Of a DNA stretch of 59,224 nucleotides, positions 44,945 to 52,557 are shown one piece after another. Origin of the DNA: Clostridia bacterium (GTDB taxonomy: Bacteria > Bacillota > Clostridia > Oscillospirales > CAG-272); contig JAFTKN010000003.1 of assembly GCA_017453255.1 (NCBI GenBank), forward strand, positions 1 through 59,224. The letters run 5' to 3'. The translations under genes were made by a program, and so were the position numbers. The notes beneath the pieces are model-generated. The model was not told the origin of the DNA. It worked only from the letters and a program-made list of their open reading frames with translations, and did no database searches. Numbering within the stretch: position 1 is the first letter of the stretch; each line of letters starts with the position of its first letter.

Positions 44945-44983
44945 CTCGCACTCTACCGTACGAAGTACGCCTACGTTTGCGAG
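44945..44983. repeat. Two-tier hairpin element
   Basis: An outer stem CTCGCA/TGCGAG encloses an inner stem CGTAC/GTACG with loop gaa. GC content is higher than the surroundings, as in an interspersed repeat. No coding potential. Confidence 0.5.
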
Positions 44984-45018
44984 TTCACGCCTTCTGCACT
45001 CATTTCACTATCCCCTAA

Positions 45019-45054
45019 AAATGGGCTGTCGCTAATGCAACAGCCCATTTTTTT
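45019..45054 (+). terminator. Second terminator in the 44.8-45.1 kb gap
   Basis: AAATGGGCTG and CAGCCCATTT pair, followed by T8. It would insulate the downstream zinc-ribbon gene. Confidence 0.78.
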
Positions 45055-45064
45055 TGTAATAGTA

Positions 45065-45093
45065 TTGACAAAATTCTACATATTTAGTAAAAT
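45065..45093 (+). promoter_or_regulatory. Promoter for the zinc-ribbon gene
   Basis: TTGACA and TAAAAT are 17 bp apart. Confidence 0.7.
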
Positions 45094-45122
45094 AAATCTT
45101 AATAAGATTAAGGAGAGAAAAT

Positions 45123-45947
45123 ATGTTTTGTAAGCATTGTGGGAAAAACATTTATGACCTTGAAAAGTGTCCCTTTTGTAATGATGGTGAAAACCTTAAT
45201 ACAGAGCAAAATGGTATAGGTCAAGAGGAAGGTCCAGAGCAGATAAAATATGTGCATACTGGCGAATTTTATACCGATAAGGTAAGAAAGAAAAACCCAG
45301 CATATAGATTGGCTGATATTTCAGAAATAGCTTTTATGATAGCTATTTTTGCAATAATGTTGCTTATGGCTATTGTTGAGTGGATGTCAAAGGATTTTGC
45401 AAACATTGATTTAATGCTTTATACTGTTTATACTTATATGCTACCAGTATATTGGATGGCGTACATATTAAGTACTGCAGTGTTAGTGCAGGGTATAGCA
45501 TTTTTGTATGATGCAAATAAGAACAAGCCAAAAACAGCAGAGCTTTTTGAGTACATAAAGAACCAAAGCAAGGAAGCTCCAGCTCTTGCATGGAATCATG
45601 ATAGTTATATAGGTGATACATGGAAGGCGATTATGTATAGACATAATAAAAAGGGCTTTTATATGTCATGGTCACTCTTAGGAATTGATATGCTTAAGCC
45701 AATTATTTATATCGTTTTGGGTGTACCAGCGTTAAAATATTTCCACGCTTGGTTATTAGTATTAAGATCGGATTCATCACCTGATGCAGGGGAATACATA
45801 AAGAATTTACTACTCAACGATAAGGTTATAATATTTATAGTTGCTTATGTAATAGTAAAAATTGCAGGAAAAGTAATAGAGAATATGCTAACTAAGGAAA
45901 AGCAGGCAATGCTTTCTAATTACGAAAACGGAAAATATGCTGATTAA
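45123..45947 (+). CDS. Zinc-ribbon membrane protein, function unknown
   Basis: The N-terminus is a compact zinc ribbon with cysteine pairs FCKHCGKN and KCPFCND within 20 residues. A cytosolic linker of about 45 residues follows, then hydrophobic segments near 62-82, 95-125, 180-205 and 235-252. Length is 274 residues. Zinc-ribbon headed membrane proteins of this sort are abundant in Clostridia and mostly uncharacterised. AAGGAG precedes the ATG. It converges with another unknown membrane protein that carries an L7/L12-type domain. Confidence 0.8.
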   Translation: MFCKHCGKNIYDLEKCPFCNDGENLNTEQNGIGQEEGPEQIKYVHTGEFYTDKVRKKNPAYRLADISEIAFMIAIFAIMLLMAIVEWMSKDFANIDLMLYTVYTYMLPVYWMAYILSTAVLVQGIAFLYDANKNKPKTAELFEYIKNQSKEAPALAWNHDSYIGDTWKAIMYRHNKKGFYMSWSLLGIDMLKPIIYIVLGVPALKYFHAWLLVLRSDSSPDAGEYIKNLLLNDKVIIFIVAYVIVKIAGKVIENMLTKEKQAMLSNYENGKYAD

Positions 45948-45950
45948 ATA

Positions 45951-45980
45951 AAAAAGCACCGACACGTGTCGGTGCTTTTT
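45951..45980. terminator. Palindromic terminator shared by convergent genes
   Basis: A perfect palindrome with core GCACCGACACGTGTCGGTGC is flanked by A and T tracts. It shares CCGACACGTGTCGG with the potCD terminator. Confidence 0.85.
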
Positions 45981-45986
45981 ATGATT

Positions 45987-46910
45987 TTATACTAATTCAA
46001 CCTTTGCTCCAGCATTAGTCAGTCTTAATTCAAGCTCAGTAGCAATTCCTCTTGGAACATCCTTAGCAATGGTGTTTGGAAGTGGACTTTCTAAGGCTAA
46101 AAATCTTGCCTCGTCCATTGTTATATCCAAAACCTCCTTGATTATTTGAACTACATCTAATTTATGAAACCCAACGCTTTTTAAAATAACAGTATATTCA
46201 AGCTTGTTGCTTGCTTCACTTGTTGGATTGTTTGGATAAAAGTTTGTTTGAAGTGGCTCTGTAAAGAATGGGTCAGCATATGGATTAAAGCCTCCGTTGA
46301 AAGGCTCATCAAGAGAAATTTCTCCTCTTTTCCATTTCTTATAAAGAATAAGGGAGCAAATAAATGTAAGAGCAGAGGGAGCAAGGCAAACAATTCTATA
46401 AAAAATATCATAAATTATTTGAGATTGTTCTGTTGCAACTGCTGAGAAATTATTAAGTGGGCTTAAAATCATAAATGACGCTATATGAACAACTAAAGCT
46501 ACAACTGTAAATGCCTTACTACCTTGACCCTTAATAAGCTTTGCAAAGTAAACTGTCGAAATAATAAAGCTTGCAAGCATAAGCAAGGAAGAAATGGCAA
46601 ATAGAGCAATGAGTGTCATGTGGTCATTAATATATTTTGTGGAAGCATCTAAAAACCTTTCGTCAGTAACCATAATCATATTAAAATCAAGCTTGTTAAA
46701 CAAAATAACGAAAAGTGTACTTGTGATAAATCCAACTAATTGAAAAACGCCTGTAACGATTCCTAAAATCTTATGTCGCTTTTGAACAAAGGATGAAAAT
46801 AGAAGAAATCCAAAGGCACAAAGTCCCAATAATGCACTAATTATAATAGAAACTATAATATATGACTTAGATGGCTCAAACTGCATCATAGAAAAAATAT
46901 CGTCACCCAT
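45987..46910 (-). CDS. Membrane protein with C-terminal ribosomal L7/L12-like domain
   Basis: Residues 1-190 hold about five hydrophobic segments (near 17-40, 48-72, 98-122, 133-155 and 165-190). A short proline-rich linker (PFNGGFNPYADPFFTEP) follows. Residues 238-307 match the globular C-terminal domain of ribosomal protein bL12: a VILKSVGFHKLDVVQIIKEV start, a DEARFLALESP middle and the end TNAGAKVELV. In bL12 this domain contacts translational GTPases. There is no L7/L12 N-terminal dimerisation region, and no ribosomal gene nearby, so this is not the ribosomal protein. Role unknown. GGAGGG precedes the ATG. Confidence 0.85.
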   Translation of the reverse strand: MGDDIFSMMQFEPSKSYIIVSIIISALLGLCAFGFLLFSSFVQKRHKILGIVTGVFQLVGFITSTLFVILFNKLDFNMIMVTDERFLDASTKYINDHMTLIALFAISSLLMLASFIISTVYFAKLIKGQGSKAFTVVALVVHIASFMILSPLNNFSAVATEQSQIIYDIFYRIVCLAPSALTFICSLILYKKWKRGEISLDEPFNGGFNPYADPFFTEPLQTNFYPNNPTSEASNKLEYTVILKSVGFHKLDVVQIIKEVLDITMDEARFLALESPLPNTIAKDVPRGIATELELRLTNAGAKVELV

Positions 46911-46939
46911 AACAAACCCTCCATACTAATTATATGGTA

Positions 46940-46968
46940 ATAATATCATTAAAAATTCAAATTGTCAA
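46940..46968 (-). promoter_or_regulatory. Promoter for the L7/L12-domain membrane gene
   Basis: On the minus strand TTGACA and TATTAT are 17 bp apart. Confidence 0.68.
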
Positions 46969-47025
46969 TAAAAAACCAATTTCATTTAAGAAAAATTAAC
47001 AAAAGCAAATTATGCGCCTCCTTTG

Positions 47026-47054
47026 TTGACTTTTTATTTCTATAATATTATAAT
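47026..47054 (+). promoter_or_regulatory. Promoter of the glycyl-radical operon
   Basis: TTGACT and TATAAT are 17 bp apart. It lies divergent from the promoter at 46940. Confidence 0.78.
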
Positions 47055-47064
47055 CAAATTAGAA

Positions 47065-47076
47065 TAATCATGATTA
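47065..47076. promoter_or_regulatory. Candidate operator at the glycyl-radical operon start
   Basis: A perfect 12-bp palindrome TAATCATGATTA lies 11-22 bases past the -10, about where transcription starts. A repressor bound there would block the operon. The regulator is not identified. Confidence 0.45.
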
Positions 47077-47099
47077 CTGTGGCTAATTAAGAGGTAAAT

Positions 47100-49222
47100 A
47101 TGAATGAAAGAATCAAACAATTAACAAATCTTACCTTAGAAGGTAAAATGTATGTTGAGCCTGTGAAAACAAAGCTTGAAAAGGAAAATAGCTTTATATC
47201 AAGGATAGATTATGAGGTTACAAGCCTCTGTAAATATATATTAAATCAAGAGCCAGTAGTAAATCAGTATTCTGCCTTTACAGGAAGGTTTAATTTTGAT
47301 GGTAGTGTTGTGGGTGATGCCTTTAAGAGAGGTGGGCACAAATACAACCAAATGGCACTTGGAAAATACTATTTAAAACCTATTAATAATGTTTCCACTA
47401 TGGAATGGCAACATGCAACAGCCGACTATAAAAAGGTTTTGGAAAAGGGTATTTTAGGAATTATTGAGGAAATTGAGCAATCAATTGAAAAATATAAGAA
47501 TGACATTGAAAGAATAGAATTTTTAAATGGTCTAAAGCGAGTTGCCTACACCCTTATAAAATGGAGTGAAAAATGCTCCGAAAGGGTAAATCAGCTTGCT
47601 CAAGGGATAGAAAATGAAGAAAGCAGGCAAAGACTTAAAAAGCTATCAAGTGCGCTTTTAAATGTACCAAAAAACAAAGCGAGTAACTTTTATGAGGCAG
47701 TTTTGTCAATCTATATTTGCTTCAGTGCAGACCCCGATAGCATAGGAACACTTGATAGATATCTATCACCCTATTATTTTAACGATATTGAAAAAGGAGT
47801 AATCACAAAAGAGGAGGCAAAGGAATATTTACAGGAGCTATTTTTAATGCTTCAAGCCTCAACTCATATAAACTCTGTTCATTTTACAAGAGGTGGTGAG
47901 TCGCATTTTTGCATAGGTGGTTATCTTCCAAACGGCAATGATGGCTTCAATGAGCTTTCTGAATTGATAGTTCAAGCAATGCTTGAGCTTCCGACATACA
48001 ACCACAGCTAACATTAAGGTGGACTAAGAAAACACCAAGAGAGGTGTTTAAGCGTATGCTTGAGTATGAAAGAAGCGATCCACATAAGCGTATAGCCTTT
48101 ACAAACGATGAAAAAAGGATAAAATGCTATACAGAAATATGTAAAATTCCATACGAAAGAGCCGTTTCATACACGACAGTTGGTTGTAATGAGCCAGCAT
48201 TTTTGGGTGCAATTACAGGTAGCACCTCTAAGGGAAATATCTTGAGATGTATGGAAAAACTATTTCATAAAAAGCAAGAGGAAATTATAAATTTAAAAAG
48301 CTTTGACGAATTTTATAGCGTATTTGAAAAGGAGCTATTTTTCGACCTTTCCGAAATTTGTCGATACGACGATTTATACAATAGTGAAAGAGCTAAGGAC
48401 TATAATTATATTTCAACTCTTTTCTTTAATGATTGTATAGAAAATGGTAAAAGTCTAACACAGGGTGGAGGTAATTGCGTTACTGCCTCACCAATGCTGA
48501 TAGGAATGACCAATTTAATTGACTCACTTATTACAGTTAAGCAATTTGTCTATGATGAAAGGCTCTTTTCAATGCAGGCTCTTATTTCAGCTCTTAATTC
48601 TAACTGGAAAGGCTATGAGGATTTACATACCCTTATTACAAAAAAGGGGAAATTCTTCGGCACAGATGAAGAGGAAACAAGGGACGTAGGTAAAAGGCTA
48701 TATAATAGCATTTATGAATTTTATAAGGATAGAAAAAATCTGTTTGGTTATCAATGGCTGATTGGTGATCTTTTAGGCTATAATGAGCATCATAATTGGT
48801 TTGGTCAAAAAACCAAGGCAACTCCTGACGGAAGATACGATGGAGAAATGCTTAAGTTTGGTATAGGACAAAGTGAGGGTAGAGATAAAAATGGCTTAAC
48901 TGCCTTGTTAAATTCCATAGCAGAGCTCGATGAAAATGCTATTGCCTGTGGCTCAACCGTTACTAATATAACCCTTGATAAGAGTCTGGTTGAAAATGAC
49001 GAGAGCTTTGATAAGCTTGTATCTATTTTTGAAGGATATTTTAAAAAGGGTGGTGTGCATTTTCAGCTTACCTATGTATCAAGAGAGGATTTGATTAAGG
49101 CTAAGGCAAGTCCTGAAAAATACAAGGGACTACGCGTTAGAGTTACAGGCTTTTCTGACTACTTTGTAAAGCTTAAGGAAAGCATACAGGACGACATAAT
49201 ATCAAGGACGGTATGTAAATGA
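47100..49222 (+). pseudogene. Glycyl-radical enzyme, PFL-like, interrupted by one frameshift
   Basis: Two frames together give one enzyme of about 707 residues. Frame 1 (47100-48011) has GRE marks SIGTLDRYLSPYY and HFCIGGYLPNG, then stops after PTYNHS. The next frame continues from about 47999 with QPQLTLRWTKKTPREVFKRM, the segment expected at that point. One missing base near 47997 explains it. The second part has the thiyl cysteine in TTVGCNEP (TGT at 48185) and the glycyl-radical loop RVRVTGFSDYF (glycine GGC at 49148). It lacks the Cys-Cys pair of pyruvate formate-lyase. It is shorter than known GREs (about 750-850), and the substrate class is not recognised. Sequencing error, recent decay or recoding are all possible. 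Confidence 0.85.
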
Positions 49223-50589
49223 TTGATTATTTACAAATAAAGGATTATATAAGCAAAAATAAAAACGAAATAGTAAATACACTAATCGAGCTTATTAAAA
49301 TCCCGTCAATTTCAGACACCCCATACGTAAAGGAGCTGTGTGAGCATTTAAAAAAGCTATATAGTGAAAACGATCTCATAATAGAAGAGGGCAAAGAGTA
49401 TCTTTTAGCACACTGCGGAAATGGTATAAGGACAATAGGACTATTTTGTCACGGTGATGTAGTGCCTGCTTCAAACGACTGGACAGCTTGCAAGCCCTTT
49501 GATCCTGTTGTTATAGGTGATAATCTTTTTGGTAGAGGCTCAATTGATAATAAAAGTGCAATAGCTATGTCACTTTTTGTAGTTAAAATGCTTAAGGAAT
49601 TGAATATTCCCCTAAAATCTAAGCTTACCACCTTTGTAGGCTTTTCAGAGGAAACCTCAATGTGTGATATTAAAGAATATGCAAAATCCAACACTCCCCC
49701 CGACTTTTCTCTTGTTTTAGATGCAGGCTTTCCTGTATATTTAGGAGACAAGGGGATATTGTGGCTCAATTGCCAAAAAAAGGAAAGATTTGAGAATTTA
49801 ATATCACTTAATGGTGGAGATGCAGTAAATATTATCTTAAAAACGGCAGAGGCAAGGGTAAAATACTCCTTATCACTATACGAGGAGCTAAAGGAAAACA
49901 AGACACTCGATATTTCAAAAGAGGGTAGCGAGATTTTAATTAAAGCAGAGGGCATTTCTAATCACGGCGCTATGCCAGAGGGCTCTTTAAACGCAGGCTT
50001 TATCATTCTTGACGCCTTGCTAAATGCAAATAGCTTTAGTACGCACGACAAGGAAATACTTAAGCCCATAGCATCGTTGCTTTCTGAATACTATGGAAAG
50101 GAGCTTGACATTTGCTCAAGTGATGAGTGCTTTGGAAAAACCACCTGCACAAATGGAATTATCTCCATTCAAAATGGAGAAATTTATTTTACACTGGATA
50201 TTCGATACGGAAGCACCTATACCCACCAAGGCTTACTTGACAAAATTGAGTCCTATATGTATAAATTGGGCTATGAAATAAAGGTTATAAAGGACGGCGA
50301 GCCAAAGGCAGAAAGCATTGATAATAAATATGTTATAGCCTGTATGAATACATACAGAGAGCATACTAAGAATTATGAATGTAAGCCAAGGATAAACGCA
50401 GGTGGAACATATTCAAGATATTTATCAAATGCAATCGAAACAGGAACAACCACCAAATACGATAGCTGTAGCCTGCCAGCTGGTCACGGGCAAGCTCACC
50501 AGCCCGATGAGCATATAAGCATCGAGGGACTTTTAGAGGCAACAGAAATAATAACTAAAATGATATTAAGCTGTGATGATATTGAGTAA
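49219..50589 (+). CDS. M20-family dipeptidase-like metallohydrolase
   Basis: Resembles PepV/Sapep-type dipeptidases and related amidohydrolases, 456 residues. Zinc-site motifs: LFCHGDVVPA near residue 76, FGRGSIDNKSA near 109 (DN in place of the usual DD), GFSEET with the catalytic Glu pair, VLDAGFP, and the final histidine region PAGHGQAHQPDEH. A lid domain sits between. It overlaps the GRE stop by 4 bp and runs into the activase. The pairing suggests it releases or recycles an amide- or peptide-linked substrate of the GRE, though this is inference. Confidence 0.86.
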   Translation: MIDYLQIKDYISKNKNEIVNTLIELIKIPSISDTPYVKELCEHLKKLYSENDLIIEEGKEYLLAHCGNGIRTIGLFCHGDVVPASNDWTACKPFDPVVIGDNLFGRGSIDNKSAIAMSLFVVKMLKELNIPLKSKLTTFVGFSEETSMCDIKEYAKSNTPPDFSLVLDAGFPVYLGDKGILWLNCQKKERFENLISLNGGDAVNIILKTAEARVKYSLSLYEELKENKTLDISKEGSEILIKAEGISNHGAMPEGSLNAGFIILDALLNANSFSTHDKEILKPIASLLSEYYGKELDICSSDECFGKTTCTNGIISIQNGEIYFTLDIRYGSTYTHQGLLDKIESYMYKLGYEIKVIKDGEPKAESIDNKYVIACMNTYREHTKNYECKPRINAGGTYSRYLSNAIETGTTTKYDSCSLPAGHGQAHQPDEHISIEGLLEATEIITKMILSCDDIE

Positions 50590-50596
50590 GGAGTTT

Positions 50597-51427
50597 ATGA
50601 AAAAAGGAATAATATTCGATATACAAAGATGCTCCTTAGTTGATGGGGACGGAGTAAGGACAGCTATCTTTTTTAAGGGCTGTAACCTGAAATGCAAGTG
50701 GTGTCACAACCCAGAGGGCATTGACAAGAATATACAAATGCTTTACTACAAGGACAAATGCACCTTCTGTGGTAAGTGCACACAAATTTGCCCAAATGAA
50801 CAAAAAAGCTGTACCCTGTGTGGTAAATGCACTGTTTATTGCCCTGCTGACGCTAAAGAAATATGTGGTAAGGAGTATGCAATAAAGGAGCTTTTAGATA
50901 TAATTTTAAAGGACAAGACTTATTATGAAGCATCAGGTGGAGGTGTAACACTTTCAGGTGGCGAGTGCATGCTACAAATTGATTTTGTTAAGGAGCTTTT
51001 GAAAAAATGCAGAGAGAACCAAATCAATACAGCAGTTGACACGGCAGGAAATGTAGAGTGGAAATGCTTTGAGGAAATATTACCATATACAAATACCTTT
51101 TTGTTTGATATAAAGTGTATAAGTGAAAATTTACATAAGCAGGGCACAGGAGTATCTAACCTATTGATACTTAAAAATCTTAAAAGGCTATCTGATGCAA
51201 ATGCAAATATAGTTATCAGAATACCAATTATTGGTGGCTTTAATGATTCATATGACGAGCTTTTGAAAATATCGCAATTTTTAAAAAATATAAATTTCAA
51301 AAAGGTAGAGCTTTTACCATATCACAATATGGGAAAGCATAAATATGAAGCATTAAATTTAGAAAGCCATTTATTTTCAGAACCCCAAAAAGAGCAAATT
51401 GATAAGTTTAAAAAATTATTTGCATAA
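50597..51427 (+). CDS. Glycyl-radical enzyme activating enzyme (radical SAM)
   Basis: Installs the glycyl radical on the partner GRE using SAM and a 4Fe-4S cluster. The radical-SAM motif CNLKCKWC lies near residue 28. It is followed by a ferredoxin-like insert with two clusters (CTFCGKCTQIC and CTLCGKCTVYC), then TLSGGECMLQ. The insert separates it from PFL activase and groups it with activases of amino-acid and other GREs. The ATG at 50597 has AAGGAG only three bases upstream. A GTG/ATG at 50573-50576 is an alternative start overlapping the hydrolase gene. Length is 276 residues. Confidence 0.92.
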   Translation: MKKGIIFDIQRCSLVDGDGVRTAIFFKGCNLKCKWCHNPEGIDKNIQMLYYKDKCTFCGKCTQICPNEQKSCTLCGKCTVYCPADAKEICGKEYAIKELLDIILKDKTYYEASGGGVTLSGGECMLQIDFVKELLKKCRENQINTAVDTAGNVEWKCFEEILPYTNTFLFDIKCISENLHKQGTGVSNLLILKNLKRLSDANANIVIRIPIIGGFNDSYDELLKISQFLKNINFKKVELLPYHNMGKHKYEALNLESHLFSEPQKEQIDKFKKLFA

Positions 51428-51429
51428 TA

Positions 51430-51459
51430 AAAAAGACGACCACGTGGTCGTCTTTTTTT
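51430..51459. terminator. Palindromic terminator after the activase
   Basis: GACGACCACGTGGTCGTC with A6 and T7 flanks is identical in its 18-bp core to the tadA terminator. It is shared with the convergent GH5-like gene. Confidence 0.85.
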
Positions 51460-51460
51460 A

Positions 51461-52552
51461 CTATTTATTATAAAATTCCTTATCAGCCAAGGCGCAAAAT
51501 CTCTTGATAAGCTCTGTTTCCTTAGGGTCATATGGTCTATAGCTTGGGCGATAGAGGTCGTGGAACCATTTTGTCAGGTCAATATCAGCACTCTTATCAC
51601 TGTAATACCAATCCCAGAGTGAATTGTGTGCCTCGTAGGTTTGATATTTGCCTGCCACAAAGCCCCAGTTGTAGCAACCAATATTTTCAAGGTAGAAAAG
51701 AGGGAAGTTATCAAAAACAGTATTGCCTGTGCATCTTGCAAGCCACTCTGAATTAATTATAGGTCGTTCATATTGCTTTAAGTACTTAATTACCCTTATA
51801 TGCTCCTCGTATTTGCCATAATTGTGATATGTAATAATATCGGAATTTTCAATGCAAAATACGTCCTCGGGCATATCAAATTCGTAATTTTTGTTACAGC
51901 ACCAAGCAGCTGCAGTTAGTGGTTGTGATGGGTTGATTTTTCTTACCACCGCGAACATTTTTTTAAGAAGTGGCAAGGTAATTCCGCTTCTTTGGCTGTT
52001 TCCAGGCTCATTAAATACGTCCCACATTAAAATTCTTTTGTCGTCCTTATATAATGTAACAATTTCCTCAACCATTCTTAAATAATCCTTGCGTGATTCC
52101 TCGTCGTCAAGGTAATAGTGGGGAGCAGGCTCATTGTGACTACCGTGCTGAGAGTGCTTTCTACCACCATGATAGCCGATATCGTAGTGTTGCTCACCAA
52201 TATCAGGCATTTTCCAAAGCTCTGTTTTAGGGGGCATACAGTCATTTGCTAAAACAATCATACAGGAAATTCCGTATTTGTCACATAGAGAAATATATCT
52301 TTCAAATCTCTCTAAAAAGCTGTCGTGCTCCTTTTGCCAAACAACATATTCCAAAATTAATCTAACAGAGTTAAAGCCAAGCTCACGCATAACCTTTAGT
52401 TCTTCCTCTGTCTGCTTCAAATATTCCTCAAAATGAAGTGCCTGCCACTGGTCAACTCTGTTTGCACAGTCAGCACACATATAGTTACATCCTCTTATCC
52501 AAGGGTGAGAGTTATACCACTCCCAAGCCTTTTCCTTACTCCATCTTTCCAT
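51461..52552 (-). CDS. Glycoside hydrolase, GH5-like (clan A barrel), cytoplasmic
   Basis: A (beta/alpha)8 hydrolase with the acid/base glutamate in WDVFNEPGN near residue 175 and the nucleophile in IINSEWLAR near 270. GFNSVRLILEYVVW is a typical early strand. Length is 363 residues, with no signal peptide and several histidines in YHGGRKHSQHGSHN. AGGTGA lies five bases before the ATG at 52552; a GTG at 52561 overlaps the GH27 stop. Downstream of and coupled to the GH27 gene. The exact linkage cleaved is not predictable. Confidence 0.8.
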   Translation of the reverse strand: MERWSKEKAWEWYNSHPWIRGCNYMCADCANRVDQWQALHFEEYLKQTEEELKVMRELGFNSVRLILEYVVWQKEHDSFLERFERYISLCDKYGISCMIVLANDCMPPKTELWKMPDIGEQHYDIGYHGGRKHSQHGSHNEPAPHYYLDDEESRKDYLRMVEEIVTLYKDDKRILMWDVFNEPGNSQRSGITLPLLKKMFAVVRKINPSQPLTAAAWCCNKNYEFDMPEDVFCIENSDIITYHNYGKYEEHIRVIKYLKQYERPIINSEWLARCTGNTVFDNFPLFYLENIGCYNWGFVAGKYQTYEAHNSLWDWYYSDKSADIDLTKWFHDLYRPSYRPYDPKETELIKRFCALADKEFYNK

Positions 52553-52557
52553 ATCAT

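Noticed and set aside
45987..46910. True ribosomal protein L7/L12 gene
   Set aside because: The protein has five membrane segments, lacks the L12 N-terminal domain, and is not near rplJ or rpoB.
48044..49222. The second half of the glycyl-radical enzyme as an independent gene
   Set aside because: Its only start is a GTG within coding sequence continuous with the upstream frame, and a GRE C-terminal half alone is not a known functional unit.
47100..49222. Pyruvate formate-lyase
   Set aside because: It lacks the adjacent cysteine pair of PFL and is about 50 residues shorter. The activase carries extra ferredoxin clusters not found in PFL activase.
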